DNA from: a virus
Reading direction: 5' to 3' (one strand)
IMG/VR virus record: IMGVR_UViG_3300037963_004977
Location: 1 to 25,206 of that record
DNA length: 25,206 nt
Below are positions 14,683 to 22,460 of this stretch, one piece after another (positions within the stretch are counted from its first letter, which is position 1; every line of letters begins with the position of its first letter). A model generated the notes under the pieces. The model ran no database searches. It was not told the origin of the DNA and worked only from the letters and a program-made list of their open reading frames with translations. The translations under genes and the position numbers were made by a program.

Positions 14683-17440
14683 CAAATTTATAAAGAATAT
14701 CTTTGTACGATGAACCTCTACCTGGGGTTGGAGATGTCGATCCATCGATCATAGATCCACTACCCTCATCCCCACCAGAATAACCAGGAGCAGATTCAGC
14801 ACCTACCATTTGCATTTGAGGTTCTTGTGGTCTCTCATAATCAGTATATGCCATGAGTGCCTCTACAGCAGCAGGACCTTTTGCTCTGTTTATTGCATCA
14901 AATAATCCAGGGAATGTCCCTTCAATAGCGGTGTAAGAATCATTATCAACAACAAACTCCTTACCTTTCTCACCCAACATTGCATGGGTAATACCTTTGA
15001 CTAGACCACCAAGACCATATGCAATATGAACGTGATCAGCATGACCACCAGGATCATTTCCTTCATGTGCAAACTCAGCACGTTGAGTTATACCCTTACT
15101 CTTCTCCCAGGTATTGATAGCATTAATGATCTGGGTTTGGTCATCAGTGCCCGATTGACCCTTCCTTCTAAAGAGATTTGGTCCCCATCCACCAATATCA
15201 ATTGCTCTTCCACCTTGAGACTCATAGTGTAGAGAAGCAGCTCTGTGACCAGACTCTCTAGGCCATGGTGGGTGTTCTGGGTGCTGGTGTACTCCAGATC
15301 CCCATCCACCAAGACCCTGTTCATCAAGATATCTACCAAGTTCTCCAGCGAGTTTAGATCCTTCACCTTGATTTCTGATACCTGCTCCAGCAGATGGAGA
15401 TCCAGTATTAGTATTAGTAGTATCACCTGCTAAAGTATCTGATCCATATCCTTCAGATGGATTGATTCCTTCTGCTGCTTTTGCTGCCTCAAGTTCTTCT
15501 GGAGACTTTTGCGTTACTTCTTCGCCCTTTATCATCGCAACGATGGTGCCAAGATCTGGAAGTTTAGATGCAAATGCGTCAATCTTACTCTTAATACCTC
15601 CCAGACCTGCTTTCTCAAATATGGCATCTTCACCTGCTTTGATGTCAAAACCGTCTCCAAGCAGCATCGGACCCATGTCTCTCACAAACATATAACCATC
15701 TAATGCTGTTGATAGAACACTTAATGGTGCTAATGGTGGGAAGATGCTTGCGATATCTGCAACACCCGCCATCATTTCGATTAAGGCACCAAAAGTATCT
15801 CCTCCAGCAAGTCTATCATATCCAAATGCAAGGTTTACAAAACCACCAACAACTGGAAGAACTTTACTTCCAAGTTTCTCCATTATCTTTGAACCAAGTT
15901 CTCTCAGTCCAGCCTTAGCTCCACCCCCCTTGGCAAATGCTTGCAGCAGTTTCTGAACTACGGGTAATTTTGCAAGAAACTTAAATACGTCATCGGCAGT
16001 TTTTTGTATTTGTTTTGCTATTGGTTCGATGACTGGTTTTAATGGTTCAATAATTTTCTGTACTGCAAGTCTCTTTCCAGCATCAATTAAGTTACCCAGA
16101 CCTGATGTTACAGATTTATATTTGTCAGCTAAATTTTTACCAAGATTTGAGAACCCTTTTGATATTCCCAGTTTACTATCAACAAACTTAGCAGTATCTA
16201 CAACTTTTCCGCCAACAAATACAGCACCCTCAAGAGTTTTCTTACCAAGAAAATCTGTTGCCTGTTGAGTTTTTTTGCCAACATCATCAAGGAAACCTAA
16301 GAATCCACCAAATTGTTTTGGTGGTGGTTGTGTTGGTGTTACTTTTCTTGCTGTATTTAATGCATCCTGAGTTGATGTACCAGCTTGTTTTGCCTGCTTA
16401 TATGCATCAATCTGTTCATCTGCTAATCCAAATCCCTTTTGGAGTTTAGTTTCTACATCAGTCTTTACACGAATCTTTCCGTCAGCAGAGTCTGCTATCT
16501 CAGTTGCTTTGACCTGTCTAACTTTACCAGTTTTAGGATCTACTCCCTCTCCTGGTTTTAATTTAGGTTTGCCAGTTTTAGGATCTATCTCCGGTGGTTT
16601 AGGTTTAGGTTTATTCTTATCAAATAAACCTTCAAGAGGATTGAACGCAGCAACACCTAATGCAATAATTCCTATCAGGTTAAATGCCTCGTTCAATTTG
16701 GACATTAATTCTTCAAATTTTTCACCAGCACCTTCACCAAACTTATCTTCTATGAATCCTTTGGTTCCCTCATATGCTTTCTTACCCCATAGCAAGAAAG
16801 TTCCTGCAGCATCAAGAATCCCTATTACAAGATCAGTTATAAAATCAATACTACCGCCAATGAATGCAAGAAGACTTTGACCACCTGGTAGTTTAGTATT
16901 GATAAGTTTTATCAACACCCAACCCAAGAAAAGATTCTTGAAGAAATCAAAAACACCAGAGAGTAATCCCTTTCCAGGAACATTAAATCTCTTTCCAGCC
17001 TTCTTATCTTTATTGGGTACAACTTTTTCTAAACCAGTTTCTTGTTTCTTTCTTCTCTGCGTCTCAAGTCCTCTTCTTTCTGCTTTAGATCTTGCTTTAT
17101 CTGCAGCAAGAGTTCCTTTCAGAATATTCTGAATTTGAATTACTCTTTCTTTTATAAGAAGAATAGTATCCTGCTCTGTCTTCTCACCAGCAGGTTCAGA
17201 TGAAGTTGGTTCTTGTATGGGTGCTGGAACGATAGCACCAGCAGGGATCATTGATGTCTTGGGGCGAATTGCTAGTGCTCCAGGTTTTTTCTCTTCTGCT
17301 CCCTCACCTTTTACTGCTTCTGGTTTTACTTTAGTCTTCTTACCTTTGATGAAGTTTGTGGCAGCACCTTTTGCAGCACCCTTTACAAGGCCTCCACCCA
17401 TTGACTTTAATCCTGCTCCTAGTAATGCTGGTAGTGCCAT
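14678..17440 (-). CDS. Large hub/tape-measure-like protein with C-terminal metallopeptidase-like domain
   Basis: A 920-residue protein. Residues about 1-160 are basic and Lys/Ala/Pro-rich. Hydrophobic helices follow at about 165-265 (VFDFFKNLFLGWVLIKLI, SIDFITDLVIGILDAAGTFL, LIGIIALGVAAF). A Lys/Pro linker (about 270-310) leads to a long helical stretch. Residues about 700-810 look like a zinc peptidase of the M15/LAS type: SLHYESQGGRAIDIG with His738 and Asp748, then HADHVHIAYG with His803 and His805. Such enzymes cut peptide crosslinks in cell wall. Next comes GGLVKGITHAMLGEKGKEFV, like the LGExGxEFV motif of tape-measure proteins. The His-to-Asp spacing (10) is longer than the usual SxHxxGxAxD, so activity is uncertain. 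The ATG is one base after the 820-residue gene, with which it shares the FDFxKN...GxVLIK segment. Its role may be like that of T4 gp29, but this is not shown. Confidence 0.8.
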   Translation of the reverse strand: MALPALLGAGLKSMGGGLVKGAAKGAATNFIKGKKTKVKPEAVKGEGAEEKKPGALAIRPKTSMIPAGAIVPAPIQEPTSSEPAGEKTEQDTILLIKERVIQIQNILKGTLAADKARSKAERRGLETQRRKKQETGLEKVVPNKDKKAGKRFNVPGKGLLSGVFDFFKNLFLGWVLIKLINTKLPGGQSLLAFIGGSIDFITDLVIGILDAAGTFLLWGKKAYEGTKGFIEDKFGEGAGEKFEELMSKLNEAFNLIGIIALGVAAFNPLEGLFDKNKPKPKPPEIDPKTGKPKLKPGEGVDPKTGKVRQVKATEIADSADGKIRVKTDVETKLQKGFGLADEQIDAYKQAKQAGTSTQDALNTARKVTPTQPPPKQFGGFLGFLDDVGKKTQQATDFLGKKTLEGAVFVGGKVVDTAKFVDSKLGISKGFSNLGKNLADKYKSVTSGLGNLIDAGKRLAVQKIIEPLKPVIEPIAKQIQKTADDVFKFLAKLPVVQKLLQAFAKGGGAKAGLRELGSKIMEKLGSKVLPVVGGFVNLAFGYDRLAGGDTFGALIEMMAGVADIASIFPPLAPLSVLSTALDGYMFVRDMGPMLLGDGFDIKAGEDAIFEKAGLGGIKSKIDAFASKLPDLGTIVAMIKGEEVTQKSPEELEAAKAAEGINPSEGYGSDTLAGDTTNTNTGSPSAGAGIRNQGEGSKLAGELGRYLDEQGLGGWGSGVHQHPEHPPWPRESGHRAASLHYESQGGRAIDIGGWGPNLFRRKGQSGTDDQTQIINAINTWEKSKGITQRAEFAHEGNDPGGHADHVHIAYGLGGLVKGITHAMLGEKGKEFVVDNDSYTAIEGTFPGLFDAINRAKGPAAVEALMAYTDYERPQEPQMQMVGAESAPGYSGGDEGSGSMIDGSTSPTPGRGSSYKDILYKFG

Positions 17441-17441
17441 A

Positions 17442-19904
17442 TTATGCTACCATACCTAAGACTTTGATTTTTTCCATGGAAATCATTGCATTTGCATCAA
17501 GATCTGGAAAACTATTTGCATTATTCTTCTGCTGAGCAGCACTGTTAGCAGTAGATTTTTGTTGAGATCCTCCAGGCATCGGACCATCAGTAGGGGGAGG
17601 AGAGGTTGGTAGAGGTCCTGGAGGTGATTGGAATGATTTCTTACCTTGCAGTGATGCTAATGTGGTTCCAGATGGAGAAACACCAGCAGCTGCTGTCTTA
17701 CCACCAGTGAGCATTGCAATCCCACTTCCAACCTTATAATTTGACAATGATGCTGCTGTAGTTCCAGATGGCGAAACACCCCCACCGCCAGGTCCAGGAG
17801 GGGTATATGATCCTCCTCCACCACCAAATGCAGTAATAGCTCCTGCGCCAGATGTATTATCATATGCGATTGGTTCTAATCTTGCTTGCTCAACAATTGC
17901 TCTTTCAGAAGCAGTTGCCTTATCACTTGGACCAACCCATGGGGAGATTCCTCTCTCCTTCATTAACTGAAGTGCCATCAAATCTTGGACTGCAGGAGTG
18001 AATTTAGCAGTATCAGGAATACCAGCACGGGATGCAACTCCAGGAAGAGTGTTGCCAATGAACTGATATGCACCGACAGCATGAAGTTTTCCTGCTTGTA
18101 TCCACTGCTGATCTGTCATGGACTTATCATCATATTGCAGTGCTTTAATTTCACCGAGAGTAAAATCTGTCAATGATCTACCTTCATGTTGAGGCATTTT
18201 CTTAATATCACCAGAGAATCCCTTAACACCTCTACCACCCTTCGTTCCAATCTGATTGACAGCATCATATCCTGCTGCTCCAGACTCATACTTTGCAAGA
18301 ACCTGAAGTGCTTTCTGTTGAGTTTCACTTAATGTACTACCAGATTGCTGTTTTTCTTCACCATCAGCACCCTCTCTTGCATCTTCTTTGGTGGTGTCTT
18401 CATCACTACCAAACCCAAACATGCTTTTAACACCACCATATAATCCACTAATCATATCTCCAGGATTAAATGATCCTTTAGCAGCTTTCTTCTTTTCTAA
18501 ATCCTTGTTTTCGGTGTGTGGTTTTTCTACTGAAGACATTGGTTTGTCTCCAATCTGTCCACCACCTGCAGCATAGGTGACACCATTCATTCTCTTGGGC
18601 AAGTTGGTGCCTCCACCTGCAGCATTCATCGATGCCATGGTGCTTGCTCCATACTTCTGGACAGCACCTCTGCTCATAACAAATTCACCAGGTGCCAGCA
18701 TGGCAGGTACGGTGTCTCTGTTTGGTCCACTACCAGGAACCATTCCACCACCCTTCATTTTTGCTGGAGGAGGATTACCCATCTGGGTTGACATATTCGT
18801 CGTCTTTTTTTGCAACTCAGTTGGATTAGCAGGATCGTATTCTTGCCCAGCAACCATCTGTTTGGTTTCTGGTTTTGTCTCATCTTTTGCAGGTGCTGCA
18901 GGTGCTGATTTAGTCAAATCTACGTCATCTGCACCACCATCCATCGCACGACCAACAAGCATCGCTCCACCAACAGCTGTTGAAAGCAATGCCGCACTTT
19001 TTCCAAATCCAAATCTTTTAGCTGCAGTAAATAAGGCGGGTATTATCGTTGATGCAAGTTTAAAAACAAATCCACCAACAACTTTAATCAGACTTACTGC
19101 AAACCGACCAAAACTATTTCCAAATAACAAGTATGCTGCAAGTAGAATAGGCCAAGTGTTCTTAAAGAAATCACCAATTGCTGTAATCTTTTCTTCATTC
19201 TCTGGATCAGAAAACCATTTAATAATTTTAATAAGTACCGTACCAATCAAAACATTCTTGATAAAATCAAACAGTCCATCAAGAAATCCTTTGACTGGTT
19301 TAACTAATTTGGCAGCCTTAGATATAAAACTTTTAATACCAGAATCTTCTAATTTATCTTCTGCTCCTGCTCTCTTTTGTTTTTCCGCACGTTTTCTATC
19401 TTTCTCTGCCTGACTTGCGGAAAGTTTTTGTTGTCTTTTTAAAATTTCTATAATAGAATTGACACCCTTTAGAATATCTTTTAAAGGATCGCTCTTTCTT
19501 GGTGCGCGTTTCTTCTTTACACCCTCCTCTTCTTCAGATTTGGGTGCTTTATATGGGACTATTGCACTAGTAGGAAGTGCCTTCTGTTTTGGTGCAACCT
19601 TTCTTTCAAAAAGATTCTCTGGTTTTATCGTTGTCTTCTTTGCTTTAAACTTTGTGTCTGCTGCTTTTCTTGACTTCCTTACTTTTATTACTTCTTCTCT
19701 TAAGACAGCACTTCTTTCATCACCTTTACCACCCGTCTTAAATTCAATGGTTGCAATCGCTTCTTTTAAGGCACTAAGATAATCCTCTTCCTCCGACAAA
19801 TTGTCGAGGTCAATACCCATCTCAAGGAGGATATCAATAGGATCAGTAGTCTGTATCAAGGCAAAGTTGAGTCTAAAATAAGCCTCAAGATCCATATGGA
19901 TCAT
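17442..19904 (-). CDS. Large baseplate hub protein with lysozyme/transglycosylase-like domain
   Basis: An 820-residue protein. The N-terminus (MDLEAYFRLN, IDILLEMGIDLD) is acidic and helical. It is followed by a Lys/Arg-rich region (about 65-190), a hydrophobic segment GLFDFIKNVLIGTVLIKIIK near 205-228, and more membrane-like helices to about 320. At about 402-414 lies APGEFVMSRGAV, a motif common in tail tape-measure proteins. Residues about 522-676 look lysozyme-like: LAKYESG with the candidate catalytic Glu540, then HAVGAYQFIGNTL (about 608) and FTPAVQDLMALQLM. This is the E...GxYQ...Q-helix order of transglycosylase or lysozyme folds. The tail is Gly/Pro/Ser-rich with two VSPSGTT units. 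T4-like cyanophages often have a gene labelled gp51 beside gp26, and this could be it, but I cannot confirm homology. The frame starts MIHMDL; the second ATG (19895) is better placed after AGG and may be the true start. Confidence 0.8.
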   Translation of the reverse strand: MIHMDLEAYFRLNFALIQTTDPIDILLEMGIDLDNLSEEEDYLSALKEAIATIEFKTGGKGDERSAVLREEVIKVRKSRKAADTKFKAKKTTIKPENLFERKVAPKQKALPTSAIVPYKAPKSEEEEGVKKKRAPRKSDPLKDILKGVNSIIEILKRQQKLSASQAEKDRKRAEKQKRAGAEDKLEDSGIKSFISKAAKLVKPVKGFLDGLFDFIKNVLIGTVLIKIIKWFSDPENEEKITAIGDFFKNTWPILLAAYLLFGNSFGRFAVSLIKVVGGFVFKLASTIIPALFTAAKRFGFGKSAALLSTAVGGAMLVGRAMDGGADDVDLTKSAPAAPAKDETKPETKQMVAGQEYDPANPTELQKKTTNMSTQMGNPPPAKMKGGGMVPGSGPNRDTVPAMLAPGEFVMSRGAVQKYGASTMASMNAAGGGTNLPKRMNGVTYAAGGGQIGDKPMSSVEKPHTENKDLEKKKAAKGSFNPGDMISGLYGGVKSMFGFGSDEDTTKEDAREGADGEEKQQSGSTLSETQQKALQVLAKYESGAAGYDAVNQIGTKGGRGVKGFSGDIKKMPQHEGRSLTDFTLGEIKALQYDDKSMTDQQWIQAGKLHAVGAYQFIGNTLPGVASRAGIPDTAKFTPAVQDLMALQLMKERGISPWVGPSDKATASERAIVEQARLEPIAYDNTSGAGAITAFGGGGGSYTPPGPGGGGVSPSGTTAASLSNYKVGSGIAMLTGGKTAAAGVSPSGTTLASLQGKKSFQSPPGPLPTSPPPTDGPMPGGSQQKSTANSAAQQKNNANSFPDLDANAMISMEKIKVLGMVA

Positions 19905-19906
19905 GC

Positions 19907-20626
19907 CTAGGCGAAAAAACTTGCCAGTCCCTCCAGAAGAACTTCATTTTCCTTCTTGGTATTTGGATTTTCAAACTTCACAGTATGTGAAAGTTTTGGC
20001 ATAGTCTCAAAGAAAGTTTCAATCTCCTTAAACTGAGTAGAATTCATCTGCTCAAGGAAGTCTTTAATTTCTTTCTTAGTACAGTCAGCGGCCGCCCATA
20101 CTTCTTCTTCGCTGTAGATCTTATCAACACAAGATGCAATCAAATCAAAGGACTGTTCCATTTGATTCTTTTCATTAAACTCAAAGTTATTTGAAATGAA
20201 CTGATCCAGTGAAGGATACTTCATTTCCATCATTAAGGTATCATCAAGTTTGATCTGACGAGTGTGATCATCATTCTTTGCTACCTTGATGTCATCCAAT
20301 CCGATTGTGACTTTAACTTCAGTCACACCATCATCAGGAGCAATCAGATTAACTTCAACTTCTTCACCCACAGATTTTCCGCGAATGTTGAGGAAGAGAT
20401 ATTCAATATCAAATGTAGGAAGTTGTTCTACCTTAACTCCCCGCGTTTGAATACAGTTTTTCAGAACAGACTTAATTGCTGTTGTGATTTGTTTTGTATC
20501 CTCACTCTCCATTGCAAGGACAAGAAGTTTCTCTTCCTTGACTAGGAAAGGTCTGTATTGAATTGTCTGTCCAGTTGATGGCAATTCAAGATCATACTTG
20601 GGCGTAGCAATCTTTGGTAAAGGCAT
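19907..20626 (-). CDS. 26: Baseplate hub assembly protein gp26
   Basis: A 239-residue soluble protein. The N-terminal LPSTGQTIQYRPFLVKEEKL segment, followed by LLVLAMES, is the hallmark of the T4 gp26-type baseplate protein family (T4 gp26 is 208 residues). The middle (about 85-130) is beta-rich with acidic loops. The C-terminal half is helical (DLIASCVDKIYSEEEVW, EIKDFLEQMNSTQFKEIETF) and ends with VKFENPNTKKENEVLLEGL. gp26 acts in assembly of the baseplate hub. Its neighbours are gp54 and the large hub-like proteins, so the context agrees. A late-type AATAAATA lies 29 nt before the ATG. The stop is two bases before the next gene. Confidence 0.85.
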   Translation of the reverse strand: MPLPKIATPKYDLELPSTGQTIQYRPFLVKEEKLLVLAMESEDTKQITTAIKSVLKNCIQTRGVKVEQLPTFDIEYLFLNIRGKSVGEEVEVNLIAPDDGVTEVKVTIGLDDIKVAKNDDHTRQIKLDDTLMMEMKYPSLDQFISNNFEFNEKNQMEQSFDLIASCVDKIYSEEEVWAAADCTKKEIKDFLEQMNSTQFKEIETFFETMPKLSHTVKFENPNTKKENEVLLEGLASFFA

Positions 20627-20655
20627 AATGACCTATAGATGTATTTCAGTGTGAT

Positions 20656-20663
20656 TATTTATT
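20656..20663 (-). promoter_or_regulatory. Late-promoter-like element AATAAATA
   Basis: Minus-strand AATAAATA has one mismatch to TATAAATA, lies in the 46-bp gap between gp54 and gp26, and is 29 nt before the gp26 ATG. It is identical to the element before the giant gene. Confidence 0.6.
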
Positions 20664-20672
20664 GGGGTTTTT

Positions 20673-21623
20673 TTAATTCCCGCTAGCGGTGGCTTGAAGT
20701 GATCTTCCTATTGCTGAATTTGGATCAACTCTATCTCCTACATTCGCATTAAGAAGTTGTTGTTCCGTAGTAATCATTACTTCTCCAGTCGCGGAATCAA
20801 TATTTCCTGAACCAGGATTACCATCCTTATCCCTACCTGAAGTGGATTGAATAATCTTAGACGCTTTCTTTTGAGCGACTGGTGGTTCCTGAGTATTCAC
20901 TTTATCAGCATTTTGAGTTGCAACTGCAGGTTTGGGTTGCTCTGTTGGACCTATTAGTTCAGTAATAACATATCTCAGATATGTCATAGAGACACTACAC
21001 TTTAAAAGACTGGAGGAGTCATAACTCACTGGCATCGATGATACAGAGATCGGATATGCGCCGATAAATGTATACTCCAAACTATTTTTGTAATCTCTCT
21101 CGAATTTCTTTATCTTTAGACCTTCACATCTGTAATCATCCGGAAAATTCATTCTGTAATGATACCTAGTGTTTGTTAGTTTATATTCTGAACCATCACC
21201 CCTAGGTCCAGATTCACCTGTTACAAATCTCATCCATCTTTCAAAAAATCTAATGGGAGTATATTTCTCCGCATCCACATAGAATGTAAAGTCTATCCTA
21301 TCATCATACATTCTTCTATGTGCAAACCTTTCGGTTACACCAGTAAAATCATTTTGAACTTCAAAAGTTGCGATAGATGAACCAGGGAGAGATGATTCGG
21401 AGCAATTGATATTTAAAGTCCTCTGACCATCTGTACCAGAACCCACGACTCCTTCTAGCAAGGTTTTAAGATTACCTGCTCCCACAGGGATCTCTACCTC
21501 AAAATGAGAAGTTAATGCGGGTCGAAGTATCTTAGATTTTAACGAAGCTATTACAGGTTCTTGTCCCTGTTGTTCCCCTTTTTTAGAGGATCCAGCTTCA
21601 CCATAGGTTACTTGAGTAGGCAT
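20673..21623 (-). CDS. 54: Baseplate tail tube initiator gp54
   Basis: A 316-residue protein, nearly the length of T4 gp54 (320), which caps the baseplate hub and starts tail tube polymerisation with gp48. The body (about 30-230) has the tube-protein pattern: SHFEVEIPVG, then SSLPGSSIATFEVQNDFTGV, AHRRMYDDRIDFTFYVD, FFERWMRFVTG, YHYRMNFPDDY, IKKFERDYKNSLEYTFIGAY, PISVSSMPVSYDSS and VSMTYLRY. The Pro-Gly-Ser loop, the DFTFYVD strand and the YxFxxAxPxxVxxxxxSY ending are typical of tail tube folds. A Pro/Gln/Ser-rich tail of about 85 residues follows and looks disordered. It is the first gene of the minus-strand operon, diverging from gp4 across 31 bp. No convincing late element for it is seen in that gap. 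Confidence 0.83.
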   Translation of the reverse strand: MPTQVTYGEAGSSKKGEQQGQEPVIASLKSKILRPALTSHFEVEIPVGAGNLKTLLEGVVGSGTDGQRTLNINCSESSLPGSSIATFEVQNDFTGVTERFAHRRMYDDRIDFTFYVDAEKYTPIRFFERWMRFVTGESGPRGDGSEYKLTNTRYHYRMNFPDDYRCEGLKIKKFERDYKNSLEYTFIGAYPISVSSMPVSYDSSSLLKCSVSMTYLRYVITELIGPTEQPKPAVATQNADKVNTQEPPVAQKKASKIIQSTSGRDKDGNPGSGNIDSATGEVMITTEQQLLNANVGDRVDPNSAIGRSLQATASGN

Positions 21624-21624
21624 T

Positions 21625-21632
21625 TATAAATA
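21625..21632 (+). promoter_or_regulatory. Perfect T4-type late promoter element TATAAATA
   Basis: TATAAATA on the plus strand exactly matches the T4 late -10 element and ends 22 nt before the gp4 ATG. It lies in the 31-bp gap between divergent gp54 and gp4. It is part of the perfect palindrome ATTTATAAAT (21622-21631), whose left end covers the start codon of gp54. Confidence 0.75.
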
Positions 21633-21654
21633 GTTTTTACCTTATATATTATGT

Positions 21655-22098
21655 ATGGCAGAAAGTATCAAGAGTAAATACAGACCGTCATTTCCTAAAA
21701 AATATAAGGGCGATCCTAACAATATCATATGCCGAAGTAGTTGGGAACGCAAGTTTTGTCGTTGGTGTGATCTGAATGAGAATATTCTTCAGTGGGGTAG
21801 CGAAGAATTTTACATCCCATATATGTCTCCTCTTGATCGTAGGGTTCACAAATACTACCCAGACTTTATCATAAAAGTAAGAGAAAGCACAGGTCAAATC
21901 AAGACCTATGTGATTGAAGTCAAACCAAAGAAACAAACAAAACCACCAAAAAAGAAACAGAGAGTTACTAAATCTTACATCTTTGAATGCAAAACTTGGG
22001 AAGTGAATAAAGCAAAGTGGAAAGCAGCAGTTGAATTTTGTGAAGACAGAAGAATTGAATTTAAGATCATCACAGAAGACGAACTAGGTATCAAATGA
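21655..22098 (+). CDS. 4: Head completion protein gp4 (PD-(D/E)XK nuclease fold)
   Basis: A 147-residue protein, close to T4 gp4 (150), which finishes the filled head before tail joining. The sequence has a TnsA-like PD-(D/E)XK nuclease arrangement: SSWERKF with Glu31, YYPDFI with Asp70, and VIEVKPKK with Glu88 and Lys90. All likely active-site residues are present, so it may be an active nuclease that trims DNA ends at packaging; that activity is inferred. Lys-rich residues about 90-105 could bind DNA. A perfect late element lies 22 nt upstream. Its end overlaps the next gene by ATGA. It starts a plus-strand block inside an otherwise minus-strand structural region. Confidence 0.88.
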   Translation: MAESIKSKYRPSFPKKYKGDPNNIICRSSWERKFCRWCDLNENILQWGSEEFYIPYMSPLDRRVHKYYPDFIIKVRESTGQIKTYVIEVKPKKQTKPPKKKQRVTKSYIFECKTWEVNKAKWKAAVEFCEDRRIEFKIITEDELGIK

Positions 22099-22445
22099 AC
22101 CGCATAGAACCTGTTATTAGTGACATCAAATCCGAGAAAGATCTTGGAGAAAGAATGGAACTAATAATGTATGCTTTGAATGATACTGTAACACCCATAC
22201 CCGAAGAAGGAAATATCTGTACCTTCAAATACTTTGCAAAGACACCTAATATCGAATACGATCAACACCCATTAGTTGCAGTGACTGATGTATTCTCTTG
22301 GGGGTTTCGTGGTATCAACTTTCACTGGAGAGATTACAGACAATATACCTGGGAGGAATTAGGAACTCAGGTCTATATTGTTCAACGGGAAGAGCTTGAT
22401 GACTTACTATCATTACAATATACAAAACGAGTACTAAATAAGTAA
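22095..22445 (+). CDS. Conserved-looking hypothetical protein after gp4
   Basis: A 116-residue soluble protein starting MNRIEPVISDIKSEKDLGER. The N-terminal half is helical (ERMELIMYALNDTV). The middle has an aromatic-rich beta region (FKYFAKTPNIEYDQHPLV, FSWGFRGINFHWRDYRQYTW). The C-terminus is a helix with basic end (LDDLLSLQYTKRVLNK). I do not recognise a family, and no metal-binding or catalytic motif is obvious. Its ATG overlaps the gp4 stop (ATGA), so the two are co-translated. Placement between gp4 and gp48 under a late-type promoter suggests a role in head or tail assembly, but this is inference from position only. Confidence 0.82.
   Translation: MNRIEPVISDIKSEKDLGERMELIMYALNDTVTPIPEEGNICTFKYFAKTPNIEYDQHPLVAVTDVFSWGFRGINFHWRDYRQYTWEELGTQVYIVQREELDDLLSLQYTKRVLNK
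22433..22440 (+). promoter_or_regulatory. Possible late element ACTAAATA
   Basis: Plus-strand ACTAAATA ends 20 nt before the gp48 ATG and overlaps the last codons of the upstream gene. It matches the TAAATA core only. Confidence 0.35.
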
Positions 22446-22460
22446 AAAGAACCATATCTA

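Noticed and set aside
18577-19413. Long plus-strand open frame (278 codons)
   Set aside because: It lies wholly opposite the 820-residue gene, is rich in Pro/Ser/Ile from antisense of Ala/Gly/Lys codons, and has no conserved pattern; a shadow of the real gene.
21622-21631. Palindrome ATTTATAAAT as a repressor operator
   Set aside because: It is explained by the late promoter element overlapping the gp54 start; a 10-bp AT palindrome is common by chance at this base composition.
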